From contig OY856410.1 of NCBI GenBank assembly GCA_963693085.1, forward strand, positions 889,589,835-889,653,834: a DNA stretch of 64,000 nucleotides, in the 5' to 3' direction. Position 1 is the first letter of the stretch. Each line of letters opens with the position of its first letter. The position numbers and the translations under genes were made by a program. This DNA is from Alisma plantago-aquatica. Its lineage: Eukaryota > Streptophyta > Magnoliopsida > Alismatales > Alismataceae. Shown in pieces: positions 49,685 through 60,890 of this stretch. The notes under the pieces were generated by a model that did no database searches, had not been told where the DNA came from, and worked only from the letters and a program-made list of their open reading frames with translations.

Positions 49685-49890
49685 TAATGCAACCCATGTT
49701 GCAAGAAAAACTAATTCAAATCATCCAACTTTACTGGACATTGCCCCAGGGATGGGATTATATAGATAAAATGCACAAAGTCATAATTGGATTATTTATG
49801 CTCAAGACCAAACTAAAAGAAGAAGTACAAACTAATTAATTAAGAACTTACAAATAAGTCTCTATTATTGCATTTAGGCCCTAAAACTAA
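49685..49890 (+). repeat. About 200-bp direct repeat, copy 2
   Basis: Second copy of the repeat at 48471. The similarity does not extend beyond either end. Confidence 0.75.
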
Positions 49891-50670
49891 AATAATTGAT
49901 TAATAAACATTCAAAAATGAAACCATAATAAAATAACTAATTATCCTAATATGTTATGTGGCACTTGATCTAAAAGTGGCACTTGATCTGGATGTAGGAT
50001 ATATCCTGCATCACACGCCTTATTCTTTTTGAGAGAGAAGTCCTTCATTAGAACAAATGACCTTTTCATGTCTAGATTGTCACTTAAACACAACTTATCA
50101 TGCATGTCTCATCTCTCCATTACTGCATTTAAGTTTAATGATGCTATAAATACTATTCTAAAAGTTCAAAGATCACACAATCTTCCTTACAGTAACTTGC
50201 CAACAATTTCTCTAAGTACAAAGAGAATAAAAACTTACAAAACAAACCCAATAAATGTGTGCATGTCATGCCACATATAATGATATAATGAGTATTAAAA
50301 CGCATAACTCACAAGAGTCAAGATATGAATAAAGAATCAAACAAGAATAAATATAGGAGATGTAGGAAAGTCATGCAAAGAAGTTGATTAATAGAAAACC
50401 ACAGAGAACTAGAAGGAACAAAAGGTGTTGTTGTGTCATTTTTAGTTAGAAAATTACAAATAGGTAAAATAGAAATTAGGAAACGTACTATCAATTTGGT
50501 AGACAAGTAAAGATTGAAATGAGAATATAATTAGTATGAGTACGACGTGCTGAAATCAGGAATGTCGAGTACAAACTCAGTTGATAAGTAAATACAAAAA
50601 ATGGGAAATTAGTGGCTGATCAGGATGTGTTGTTGTACACAGTCCACATGGTCCGTGATAGATAGGTTCC

Positions 50671-50814
50671 ATATATATATGTATATATATATGTATATGT
50701 ATATATATATACATATATATATCTATGTATATATATGTATGTATATATATATCTATACATATATATATATATATATATGTGTATATATATGTATATATAT
50801 ATCTATACATATCT

Positions 50815-50853
<39 letters not shown>

Positions 50854-50874
50854 TAGATAGAGAGAGAGAGAGAG
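50671..50874. repeat. TA/TG microsatellite ending in (GA)n
   Basis: Irregular TATATG/TACATA tract, then pure TA, GATA and GA units leading directly into the first inverted-repeat element. The predicted ORFs through it (Tyr-Ile repeats) are artefacts. Confidence 0.9.
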
Positions 50875-51266
50875 AGTCAGGCTAGAATACACTTGAGTGT
50901 ATCCAGAGCAGAATACACTCAAGTAGTTTTTCATGATGCAATATTTTTTTTAAATCTAATCCATTTATCTTCTTAAACATCTTGTCAATAGATCATATAT
51001 AAAATTTGAGCCCACTTGGACATTTAATGGTCATGTTACGAAGACCGCAAAAATAATGCATTTCAAATTAGTTTTGTGCATCGATTTTGTCGCCCTCGAA
51101 TGAGTAACTTATAATCATCCAAATAAGCTTAAAATTTGTATGTAGCCTGATTATAGTATGACAATGAATACCAATGGTTTATATTTTATAAAAAATAATC
51201 TTGAAATACAAACACAACTTGAGTTTAGCATACAATCTGTACACTCAAGTGTATTCTAGCATGACT
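50875..51266. mobile_element. 392-bp MITE-like element, copy 1
   Basis: The ends are inverted repeats of about 27 bp with one mismatch: AGTCAGGCTAGAATACAC on the left and the reverse complement of AGTCATGCTAGAATACAC on the right. Each continues into CTTGAGTGTA, so the end itself holds the near-palindrome AATACACTTGAGTGTAT. There is no coding sequence. It is flanked by GA/TA on the left and CT/TA on the right. A short, AT-rich, non-coding element with terminal inverted repeats fits a MITE in TA-rich target DNA. The superfamily is not assigned. Confidence 0.82.
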
Positions 51267-51310
51267 CTCTCTCTCTCTATATATATACATATATATACAT
51301 ACATATATAG

Positions 51311-51702
51311 AGTCAGGCTAGAATACACTCGAGTGTATTCAGAGTAGAATACACATAAGTAATTTTTCATGATGCAATATTTTTTTCAAAAATCTAATAC
51401 ATTGATCTTCTTAAACATGTTGTGAATAGATCATACACAAAATTTGATCACATTTGGACATTTATAGGTCATGTTATAAAGACCGCAAAAATTATACTTG
51501 TTAAATTAGTTTCGCATGTCGATTTTGTTGCCCTTAGATGAGTGACTTACACTCATACAAATGGGCTCAAAATGTATGTAGCCTAGTTATAGTATGAAAG
51601 TGAAGATCAATGGTTTACATTTTGCAAAAAATAGTCCTGAGTTGCAAACACACTATAGTGTATTTGTGCAATCTGTACACTTGAGTGTATTCTAACATAA
51701 TT
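51311..51702. mobile_element. 392-bp MITE-like element, copy 2
   Basis: Same element, same orientation and same length as copy 1, roughly 85% similar. The left end AGTCAGGCTAGAATACAC is intact and continues into the perfect palindrome AATACACTCGAGTGTATT. The right end (CTAACATAATT) is more decayed. It is flanked by TATATA and TATATG tracts. Confidence 0.82.
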
Positions 51703-51790
51703 CTACATATATATATGTATGTATGTATATATATGTATATATGTGTGTGTGTATTTTTATCGGTACATATATATGTATATGTATATGAAT
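51703..51790. repeat. TA/TG microsatellite
   Basis: TATATATGTATG and GTGTGTGT tracts directly after MITE copy 2. Confidence 0.85.
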
Positions 51791-52627
51791 GAGCAATCAA
51801 TCATTCATGTGTCTGTACGCTACCAGCCTCAAAATTAATATTATTTACATAATCTTACAATATGTGTTGATGAAAATCTTTTTCTTCCTAATAATAAAAT
51901 TAAATGCTAAATAGTTAAGGTTGGTATGCAAATAAAATTACGTCATATTTGTATTATTCACACTTTTATTGTAAGGCCCCTAACCCTGCTTAATCCTATC
52001 TTGAAAGTTAACTCTGATTTGTGATGTCACACTAGATGATGAAACTATGTTTATAATTTTAATCTAAATAGTCCTTGTTTGTTCACGTTATACAATTTAT
52101 GCAATTTGTGGGCTTTTATGTAAACTACTCTTTTTTTATAGTATGAGAATAATTGTGACACTTTCTTGAGTTGCTTCATGATGTATACAAGAGTTTTACA
52201 ATTCTACTTCTCCTTTGAATGCTTTTGAGTTGCTTTGTTGAAGTTTACATAAGATTGGTGAGATGATAGTAATGTGTTCTCATTGGTCGATTGTTTTCCG
52301 GTGACCATTTGCTTTTTGGTGACCGCTTCATTCTTGGTGATAGATGGAGCTTCAGCAATGGATGAGTTTTCCATCGACTGAGGAGGTCTCGGTGCCCTAC
52401 AATGTTTCTAAGCCATCATGGCCTTTACATGTTGATCTACATATTTCTTCAACTGATGAGATTGATGAGTGTGTGTCTGTGTGAGGATGATTGACTAAAT
52501 TTCAACGGTCGATGGATTTTCAGACCGATGCTTTCTCATTGCCCGACGGTCCTTCTAAGTTGTTTCTTAATAGGTTGTCTGGGATTTGAACGATGGACCT
52601 TCTGCCGATGAGAGAGCAATATATCCC

Positions 52628-52633
52628 TATAAG
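52628..52633 (+). promoter_or_regulatory. Predicted TATA box of the third gypsy LTR
   Basis: CCTATAAG followed by TACCCTCTCTCTATCTC, 658 bp from the LTR start. Confidence 0.6.
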
Positions 52634-54324
52634 TACCCTCTCTCTATCTCTTTTCTTTTACTCTTTTATAGACCTCCAGTTGAAACCATAGGAGCCCCAT
52701 GGGATTTCATGGAGAGTGAAGGTTGATGATGGTCCGTTGGGGTCAGTGATCACAAGCTTTTCGTGGATGCTTGTGTGAGAAGAACACTCCTTGGACTAAT
52801 CTAGAGCCATTGATCATTTTCTTTGCTTCTTTCTTGTAAGATTCTTACTCTTCTACTCATTTTGTTGTTGTTCATCAACCTCCTTCATCTTACGGCCAAG
52901 TTCCATGGATTTTCTTGGTGTTTTCTTGCTAGAAATCTAGGCATGTGGGTTGAAAACTCTCTTTTCTTCTTCCTTTCTCTAGTTCTACCTTGTTCATGGG
53001 AAGAGGAGATGTTCTTGGAGATTTAGTGGGTTGACTTTAATGTTTGAGTGCTTCTTTTAGGAGTTTTCACCTTGGATTTTGGGTTTCTTCTCTCTATCAG
53101 GCGAGTTACATAACACTAAATTCATTTCTTTCCTATTTTCTACGTGCATGTCGTTAATCGCACTTTAAAACTCTTAAAAATGGTATAATATAGTCCTCGT
53201 AAGTGTTGTTTTGCATAAATAATGGTGATCCAAGCTCTTAAGCTTTGGTTCAGATTTTATGAAGAATGTATGTCATATGTTGAACATTCCCTTGAATATA
53301 TTAAGTCTAAAATTTTGAAATACAAGTGTAATCCTTAGACTTTTGTCATACATGATGTATCCTAATGACTAAGAAATAAGAACTTGTTCTATGTGTCAAC
53401 CTTGTTATAAAATGAATATCATGTGGTGTTTATGATGCCTTAAATTGTTGTTTTAGTGTTGTAATAAAAGTTGGGTGAAAATTCTAGATTGTGGCTTGAT
53501 TCTCCTATTCAAGGCTAGATGCATATACTTTGTTGAAGTGATATGAGACTATTATGGACGTTTTATATCTTTTCAGACTAAAGTTCCCAATTATTTCAAT
53601 AAGAATCTTCTAGTTGTTTATATGTAACTTGATTGATGCAGTCAAAATGTAATAAGCTCACTTAAGTAATTAAGTGTAACCTTTAATAAGTAGTTGCATG
53701 GCTTCGTAGAACTATTCTAATGTTAGGATTTGTTGGATAGTGAAGTGAGTATCTGGAAGGAGCTCAGAGTCATATATTGTTGAGTACATATGAGGGCATG
53801 GAGGGTATATTCTTTTCATCTCAAAGATGATATGTGTTAAGAGTGAATACAGTCATAACTCAGATTTGAGGGTTGTACACCCTAGTTTCTAGTGTTGTGA
53901 ATTGTGTACCCATGCTGGACTAAGCTATTTTAGTAGTTGGGCTGACATGCCACTACAATTGTTACTCATAGTGACTGAGGGGAATATCTTAGGATTTTGG
54001 TCATCCTAGACCTTATACAGAGCTGATTTTAGCTTTGCAGTGGTTAACTAGTAGTTTGAGTGGTACACTTAGAACTACCTAAGGTTTAATAAAATATATA
54101 ATTCATTTGTGTATCATATATGTTAAGGTTACCTAGGAAATCACATTGTATGATAATCCTTGCTATGATTCTTTTAATTTGTAGATGACTTATAATGCTT
54201 AAGAGAAATCAATTGTACTAATTACTTTAGCTAAGATTGATCTTTTGTGCAATTTATATAGTCTTTCAAAATTGTGATGTTACATTCTTTGACTTCTTAA
54301 AGTACAAAACCTTGTAAGCAATAG

Positions 54325-54515
54325 ATGTTTTTTGGAGTTATATCTCTCATTGGGACATGGGTCTCACCTCGTGGGTTACCACATCTTTTTAGATGGTCAG
54401 CAACATAGATATAACCTTGATAGTGAGGAGGCACAATTTGAAGATATGTAGAGTCAGGGAGGTTGGTGTATTTTTATAGTGTCCTAGAGTCGTCCTTGCA
54501 CTCTCAGGTCCCATG
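54325..54515 (+). promoter_or_regulatory. Conserved 3'-LTR blocks (third gypsy)
   Basis: GGAGTTATATCTCTCATTGG, TCTCACCTCGTGGG, TTTTTAGATGG, then GTCCTAGAGTCGTCC and ACTCTCAGGTCC. Same order as in the other two LTR families. Confidence 0.6.
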
Positions 54516-54817
54516 TGAGGGGTTTTGTAGATGATACACATTGGCTCTTTTTTAGTTGTATATCTTACGCTATGTATATGTTGTAATTATCATAGCATCA
54601 CTTTTTGTAAACATGTTATGGTTGAGGCCAATGAAGTTATGTGAAGGTACCTGGTATGAGTATATGTGAGGTAGGACCTCTGTGTAAAATGTTTTTTATG
54701 GAATTAAAAATATTTATTTGGTTTAAATTCTACACCCTTTTTGGTATATGATTACTTAATGGTTGATTGGAATTTGGGTTTTTCAATCTCATTTGGAGTG
54801 GCAGTTGACACATTTGG

Positions 54818-54829
54818 TGGTATCAGAAC
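54818..54829 (+). other. Primer-binding site of the third gypsy element
   Basis: TGGTATCAGAAC, the initiator tRNA-Met type with a change at base 11. Confidence 0.85.
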
Positions 54830-54999
54830 CTTATGTTCACTGAGTCTATAGGGACATAGAACTTAGGTTGTTGTGTCTGTTCTTATGTATACAACATATC
54901 TAGTCATGGGCTATGGTTTTGTAGATATGTTTGGAGAACGTGAAGAGCATGCATATAGTAGTTTCACAGCACTAGGAGGTGGTGGTAGGAGGTGGGTAT

Positions 55000-56060
55000 T
55001 AGATGGATGAGTACCTAAGATGGGAGAACAACATCCCGTTTCACCTTCATTCGACCCTTGGACCCTAGTTGATCTAGTCTTTCAGTATGTGTTTGGACAA
55101 CTAATGGTGACAGTTACGCATCTCGTGGATAGGGAGGGCACCTGCACCTCAACCAAGGGAACATATTCCCAATGTGGAATCTTCACGAGTAGGAAAGACC
55201 TTCGAGAGGCTGAAGTGAGTGGGAGACACTGTGTATGAGGGCACAATAGACCCAACCAATGCAGACATATGGTTGATGGAGTTGGAGAAGGAATTCAAGA
55301 TTCTAAGCATCTATGAGGAGGACAAGGTGAAGCATGTGATCTACCTTCTGAAGGGTAGTGTTGGCCACTGGTAAGCCATTGAGGAGGAGAAAAGACTAGG
55401 TGAGGTGGTTCGTTGGGAAGAATTTTGGTAGGAGTTTGTCAATCGTTACTTCCTAAAGACATGTCTGGAGGAGAAGATGGATCAATTTGAATGGTTGTAT
55501 CAGGGATCATGGTATATCAATGACAATGAGGAGAAGTTCATGGAGTTGCCGAGGTTTTATCCTCACATGGAAGCCATAGAGAAGGAGAGGATCAGAAGGT
55601 TCGAGAAGGGCTTGAACATTGAGTTGGCAAGGATGACATCTACTTTGGAGTCTCATGAGAAGTTCTCTACCTTCATGGACTCTATAAGGAGGATAGAGAG
55701 GACAACTATGGAGCCATGAGAAGCCACTGCCAGAAAGAGGTCTACTCAATTTCAAGGATCACCATCTGACAATTTTAAGAAGTGGAGGCTTTGTGCCTCA
55801 TAGTACCAGTAGTCTTAACCAAGATTGGATGTTTTTGAGCCAAGGGGTATAGTCATAGTGGTCTCCTAGTAAGGGGAGATGTCATATCTTTTCTCTAGTT
55901 GGGGAAAACAGTTTGGGGTCAGTGTGTTTACATGACCATCTAGGCTGTAGTATGAAGCAAGGATGTATTATAAGTGTAGTCAAGTTGGGAATGTGAGATG
56001 GTCTTTCCCTATGAAGAATTAGGAGGTTACACAGTAGGAGAGGTAGAGCCAGCAAGGCTC
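55000..56060 (+). pseudogene. Third gypsy gag remnant
   Basis: Starts near 55020 (MGEQHPVSPSFDPW) and continues in shifted frames: GKTFERLK, LMELEKEFKILSI, VIYLLKGSVGHW, then an open piece at 55477-55719 reading HMEAIEKERIRRFEKGLNIE and FSTFMDSIRRIER. A worn zinc-knuckle region lies near 55968. Equivalent stretches occur in the giant-LTR gag in the same order. Many stops. Confidence 0.82.
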
Positions 56061-56189
56061 ACAGTAACAATAGTAGTTTAGCAGCGGTGGTAGTAGAGAA
56101 TGTGTCTAGTCTTCGATCACAGGTAGGGTTATTAGGTTCAGCTAGTAAAGGTCAAGGATGATAACATGCAACAACTAAATTCTATGTTA

Positions 56190-56709
56190 TGAGTTTAGAT
56201 GGAAGGAGTATTCACCCCACAGTTCGTAAGAGGTCAGATGGAACTTTTTCATTATGGCTTATTTTCTTCTTCTCTTAAATCTATTTTGGTTGTCTTGGGT
56301 GTGACTCATTTATCACCAGACAAGCGATAAATAGTTGTAACCATCCTGTATGTAGTAGAGATGATAACCTATTTTTTGAAACCCCTTTGGTTTGTTGCAT
56401 GGTGTTGTGGGAAGTGTTCCCATCTTGCATTCTTTCTTTCTCAGGATGCAACATTCAAGTGGATCTCATGCCACTTGATATACATGGATTCAATGTGATC
56501 TTAGGGATGATACCTTGGAGAATTATAAGGATATTTTGGACTGTGGTTCTAAGGTTGGAACATACGGTGATGGTGATGTCTCCTGGACTTTCCATGTAGA
56601 TAGGAATATTCTTCCTACTTGTCTGGTGTCGGCTATGGTAGCATAGAAGTTGTTGATGCAAGGGTATGAAACTTTTATGGCACATGTTGTAGATACCTAG
56701 GTGAGGAGT
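56190..56709 (+). pseudogene. Third gypsy protease remnant, cut by an insertion
   Basis: Only the protease C-terminal signature is clear: DLMPLDIHGFNVILGM at 56462-56510, followed by SAMVA at 56628. The active-site region upstream is destroyed. The linker to RT is interrupted at 56710 and picks up again at 59462 with the same five bases duplicated. Confidence 0.75.
56705..56709 (+). repeat. Target-site duplication GGAGT (left copy)
   Basis: GGAGT here and at 59462-59466. Without the insert and one copy, the third element's frame and its alignment with the giant-LTR element continue without a gap. Confidence 0.83.
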
Positions 56710-57353
56710 TGTGACTAGGTGAAATTTCTATATCTTTTAATCTTTTCATTTTATAGTATTTTAAATCTAAAATCCTAGTTTCAAGGAGTAATATATTGAC
56801 CTATAAAGTCTTGATTTTCAAGCTCAAACTTTACCAACATCTAAGTATTACTTCTATGAAGTTATGTTTCAAATTTCATGTCAATCTAATACTCCTAGCT
56901 CTCTCTAAGATTTTTCAAAGATTCCTATAATGTTATGCATTATTTGCATTTTAATTGATTTCATATCTTGTTCCATTGAATCACATATCATCTAGTTGTG
57001 ACATTAATATGTCATGCCCTCTTTTACCCCCGTGTACTGCATCTGAGCCACCCGATATGGGTGTCATGGATCTTGGATGGATCAGACGGCTGAGGAATCA
57101 TCCTCAACCTCCGCCCAGCCCACTAGATCGTGGCTACGAGTGAGGACCGTGAACGCTGACCACAATCTCCCCCTTTAGTCTCTCTCATGAAAAACCAACC
57201 TAGGCACTGCCTCCACCTCATCTCCATGAACTCGTTGACCTAAAACATGATCAGCCTCGTCACAAGATCGTGAGTCATGACTACCACTGGAGGCAAATCT
57301 CTCCTACGTTCCCAACCCAAATTGGCCATCTACAAACCACTCTCCCTCTCACC

Positions 57354-57360
57354 TATATAA
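57354..57360 (+). promoter_or_regulatory. Predicted TATA box in the 2752-bp insertion
   Basis: TATATAA after a CT-rich stretch, followed by CCCACTCACAATCTTCAC. Confidence 0.55.
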
Positions 57361-58764
57361 CCCACTCACAATCTTCACAAAGACCCCTTTAGTTCACTAC
57401 TACCTCCAATTTGTTTGAACTAAGCCATGATGGCTCCATCCTCGATACTGTTTTATCTGACCAACTTCTCCATGGCCTAGATACTGATCAGGACACCACC
57501 TCCCTCACCACTCAAATCCAACCTTCCCTCTGGCTTCAAGGTGCTTCTAGAAACCTCAACGACACACCAGGAAGCCCCAGAACCTCCTACACCTCTCTTG
57601 CTCCCCCTTCTTCTTCGCGATCGGCAAGCTTCTCTGGCAACCTAAGCGGCGCAACACATCAGAGGGAGCCAAGCCTTGAGACCTTACTACACTAAACCAG
57701 AGAGACCTCACAAAGGTGACCATGAGATAAACTATGCACGAGAAGCCTCCTACTACCTTGTTGGGCTTGCCAGAGTCTACAATTGGGTTGACGAGAAGCT
57801 AGAAGAGGAATAGCAGGTAGACCCCCTCACACTGACTGGATCCTACCTGGACCAGTAAGGTAAATCCACATCAGCCTTCTAAATTGTGTTCATGCAAAAT
57901 CTCACCACCGTGTGATCTTCAAATCAACATCCCAGTGTTTTCCCCTATTCGTTTTTTATCCTCTATTTTCAATAATTGCCAGATAATGCCTTGATCTTGG
58001 AAAAATCATTATCATTAGTAGGATTATCAGAAAAAAAACAAACCATTACTCCTTTTTTATTAGAAAATTATGAGGACACAATTAAGACATTAGTTAACCC
58101 TAAATCTGACTCGTATAAATGCTTATGTTCAAATATGGTTCTACCTTGTTTAATTGTTTAGAAAATACTTGAGCACGAATAAATCACCAAATTCTTCTTT
58201 TTGTCTTATTTTTGTGCCTATATAATTGTGAGACACTCAATTCTAATTTATGTGACTCAAATACTAGCAAAGATGATTTATTACTCTTTTTCCCTAGTTT
58301 GGTTTACCAAAATTGTTGTAAATATTGATCATGATCTAAAGACCACCAAAATCATCTAGAAATCCTACTCTGACATGATACTTCCAAATTTGGACTCAAA
58401 TCCATACTCCATGACTCATGCTCTACACTCATGACCCTAACTAAGAAAAGAACCACTTTTACTCTTTTAGAACTAAATGATGAATTTGCCAATATATCTA
58501 ATAATGTACCAAATCTCTTATAATTTTAGGAATACAAAGGTACCAGTGAGGTGCATCTCTGGACTCCCCACTTTTGAGTAGAAGGTACACTTTACCTCTT
58601 ATTTGACTTACTATAGAATATGGTTGTATTGTACATGTAAAATACTTGGCATATGATATTTTTTTAAATAAGTATATGTGTATGATCAACTTCAATGATG
58701 TTCTTTTATAAATATATTACAACACCTGAACATAAAATATATAGTCCATTATATTACAACACTA

Positions 58765-58905
58765 TATCTCTTTGGTAAGCATAGTGCTTGGGAGTGATCT
58801 ATCTCTTTGGTAAGCATATCACCATGTGTAATGATCTATCTCTTTGGTAAGAAGATTATAAGGCCTTAAGGCATCTATCCCGTTGGTAGGAAGATGCATG
58901 AGTAT
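58765..58905 (+). repeat. About 40-bp repeat with CTCTTTGGTAAG
   Basis: ATCTATCTCTTTGGTAAGCAT or close variants occur four times in about 140 bp, with spacing of roughly 40 bp. Confined to the insertion. Confidence 0.8.
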
Positions 58906-59461
58906 ATAATGGAAAAAGTGCTTAAAATATGTGTTCTCTTTTGTTTATAAACATCTTTGTTCAAATATATTCCTTTTTTATAATTGTTTATTTGTGCCAA
59001 GTATTATTTTTATCTTATTGCCAAATCTTGTAATGAGAGGTATATTTAAAGACATGTAGGCGTACTTAGTACAATATATTATTATACTGTGCTGATGTGT
59101 ACCAATTTCAAATGCTTCTTAGGTACACTTTCTTATGATGATGATGATGATGCAACTTAATGTGATGGGTCAGTATAATCAGATCTTTCACAGGGATGCT
59201 AAAGTTAAATGGGACTCCTAGTTTAAGCTCTTTTTCTTCTGCAAGTTGTTTTCTCATGTATTAAGTTTTCTTCTGTAGTACTCCTATGCCTCCAGCCCCC
59301 CATGTAATTAACACTTGATTTATTTAAGGAAGCTTTGTTATTTAGTGCATGTATATACTTGTGTGTTTGATCCACTCAGGGACATGAAATTATAAGCCCT
59401 TTGTACACTATTCCCTTTTGGGTCTAAATTTTGGATTGGGGTTAGATTGTTAACCCATTAG

Positions 59462-59466
59462 GGAGT
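59462..59466 (+). repeat. Target-site duplication GGAGT (right copy)
   Basis: Identical to 56705-56709. Confidence 0.83.
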
Positions 59467-60400
59467 CCTAGTATATAGGATGTACATGTAGTGAAGGAGT
59501 TCAAGGATGATTTTACCCTACGAGTTTCCAGATGTTTCACCCTTGAGGGAGATTAATTTTAAAATCAATCTAGTTCCTAGTTTGCAACCCATAGCACATG
59601 CACCTTATGGATGGCTCTAGATAAAATGAAAGAGTTGAAGAAGTTGTAGGAGTTGTTGGAGAAGGGATTTATATGATCAAGCACTTCCCCTTGGGGTTCT
59701 ACAATGTTGTTCGTGAAGAAGAAGGATGGTTCTATAAGGATTTGCATAGACTATCAACAGTTGAAGAAGGTCATAGTGAAGAACAAGTACATGTATCCGA
59801 GGATAGATGACTTGTTTGATCACTTGATAGGTGCTACATTGTTTTCTAAGATATATTTGAGGTCAGGATATCACCATCTGAGGATCAAGGAAGATGACAT
59901 ACCTAAGACTACTTTTAGGACTTGGTACATTCATTATGAGTTTGTGGTTATGCCATTTGGGTTAACCAATGCACCGAAAATGTTCATTGAACTGATGAGT
60001 AGAGTGTTCAGACCATATATTGACTAGTTTGTAGTGGTTTTCATCTATATTATCTTGACATACTCTAGGGACAATCAACAACATCTTTGACAGGTGTTGG
60101 AGTTGTTGAGATAGAATAGGCTTTATGCCAAGTTTATTAAGTGTGAGTTTTGGTTGACCGAGGTGTCTTTCCTCTGACATGTCATCTCTATAAAGGGTGT
60201 TTGTGTGGACTCTAAGAAGGTGGAGTCAGTGTTAAGGTGGGAACAACAAACATTTGAAGCTTCTTAAGTTTAGCTGGTTACTATAGGAGGTTCATAAAAA
60301 ACTTCAATACAATAGTTTTGCCTTTGACCAAGCTAACCAAGAAGGGTGTTCCTTTTGTTTGGGATGACAAGTGTTAATGTTCTTTCCAGATGTTGAAGGA
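59467..60400 (+). pseudogene. Third gypsy reverse transcriptase remnant
   Basis: The best piece, 59704-60027, reads [51 protein letters not shown] and [14 protein letters not shown]. The catalytic aspartates are lost: KIYLRSGYH has Tyr in place of Asp, and the FIDD box has become FIYI. Stops occur at 60026, 60089 and later. Inactive RT. Confidence 0.87.
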
Positions 60401-60890
60401 TAATTTGACAAGTTCTTTAGTGTTGGTGTTAATAGAGCTTAGGGAGGGCTACGTCATTTTCTGTGATGCCTTGAAGAATAAGTTGGGATGTGTGTTGATG
60501 TAGGGCAAGAACATGATTTCTTTTTCTTATCTATAACTTAAGAAAAACAAGGAGAATTGCACAACTCAAGACATGGAGTTAGCATCTGTGGTTCTTGCCT
60601 TAAAGATTTGGAGGCTCTACCTATATGGGGAGACATGTCAAATCTTCACAGATTAAAAGAATATGCAGTACATATTTTTGAAGTAGGAGTTGAACATGAG
60701 GCAGAGGAGGTGATCAAGGATGATGACTATATGATAGACTATCATCTAGGAAAAGTGAATGCAGTGGATGATGCATTGAGCATAAAGTCATATTCATCTT
60801 CATTGTCATCTATAGATAAAGTGCAATTGCATTCCAATGGTGTGTCACAAACAGGACATGTTGGTGACACTGAGACAGATTAATGCTCGA
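60401..60890 (+). pseudogene. Third gypsy RNase H remnant
   Basis: IFCDALKNKLGCVLM, then DMELASVVLALKIW and QIFTD (60640), then IDYHLGKVNAVDDALS. The acidic residues are mostly still in place but stops separate them. Confidence 0.8.

Larger units (their letters stand above)
47721..50660. other. Non-coding spacer, origin unclear
   Basis: No recognised protein. The longest open frame is 48783-49235 on the minus strand (150 codons). It is rich in Pro, Ser, Thr and His, has no known motif and lies in a locally GC-richer stretch between two direct repeats. I do not call it a gene. Confidence 0.4.
51970..54812 (+). repeat. 5' LTR (2843 bp) of the third gypsy element
   Basis: Starts TGTAAGGCCCCTAACCC and ends GCAGTTGACACA, five bases before the primer-binding site, as in the giant-LTR element. 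It shares with the other gypsy LTRs the TATA position, the GCGAGTTACATAACACTAAA block at 53101 and the 3' blocks. It lacks a palindrome array. Confidence 0.82.
56710..59461 (+). mobile_element. 2752-bp insertion, probably a solo LTR
   Basis: Begins TGTGACTAGG, carries a TATA box (57354) 644 bp from its start, and has no coding region, primer-binding site or polymerase motif. The LTR-like start at 62048 also begins TGTGAC, with its TATA box at 634 bp. With the 5-bp duplication this fits a solo LTR. The weak point is the right end, AACCCATTAG, which lacks the usual CA. The open frames 57411-57695 and 57976-58161 have no known motif. Confidence 0.68.

Noticed and set aside
50577..50852. Tyr-Ile-rich open frames on both strands
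   Set aside because: Microsatellite translation.
57411..57695. ORF of 94 codons as a gene
   Set aside because: Lies within the LTR-like insertion directly after its TATA box. Ser/Thr/Pro-rich without a known domain.
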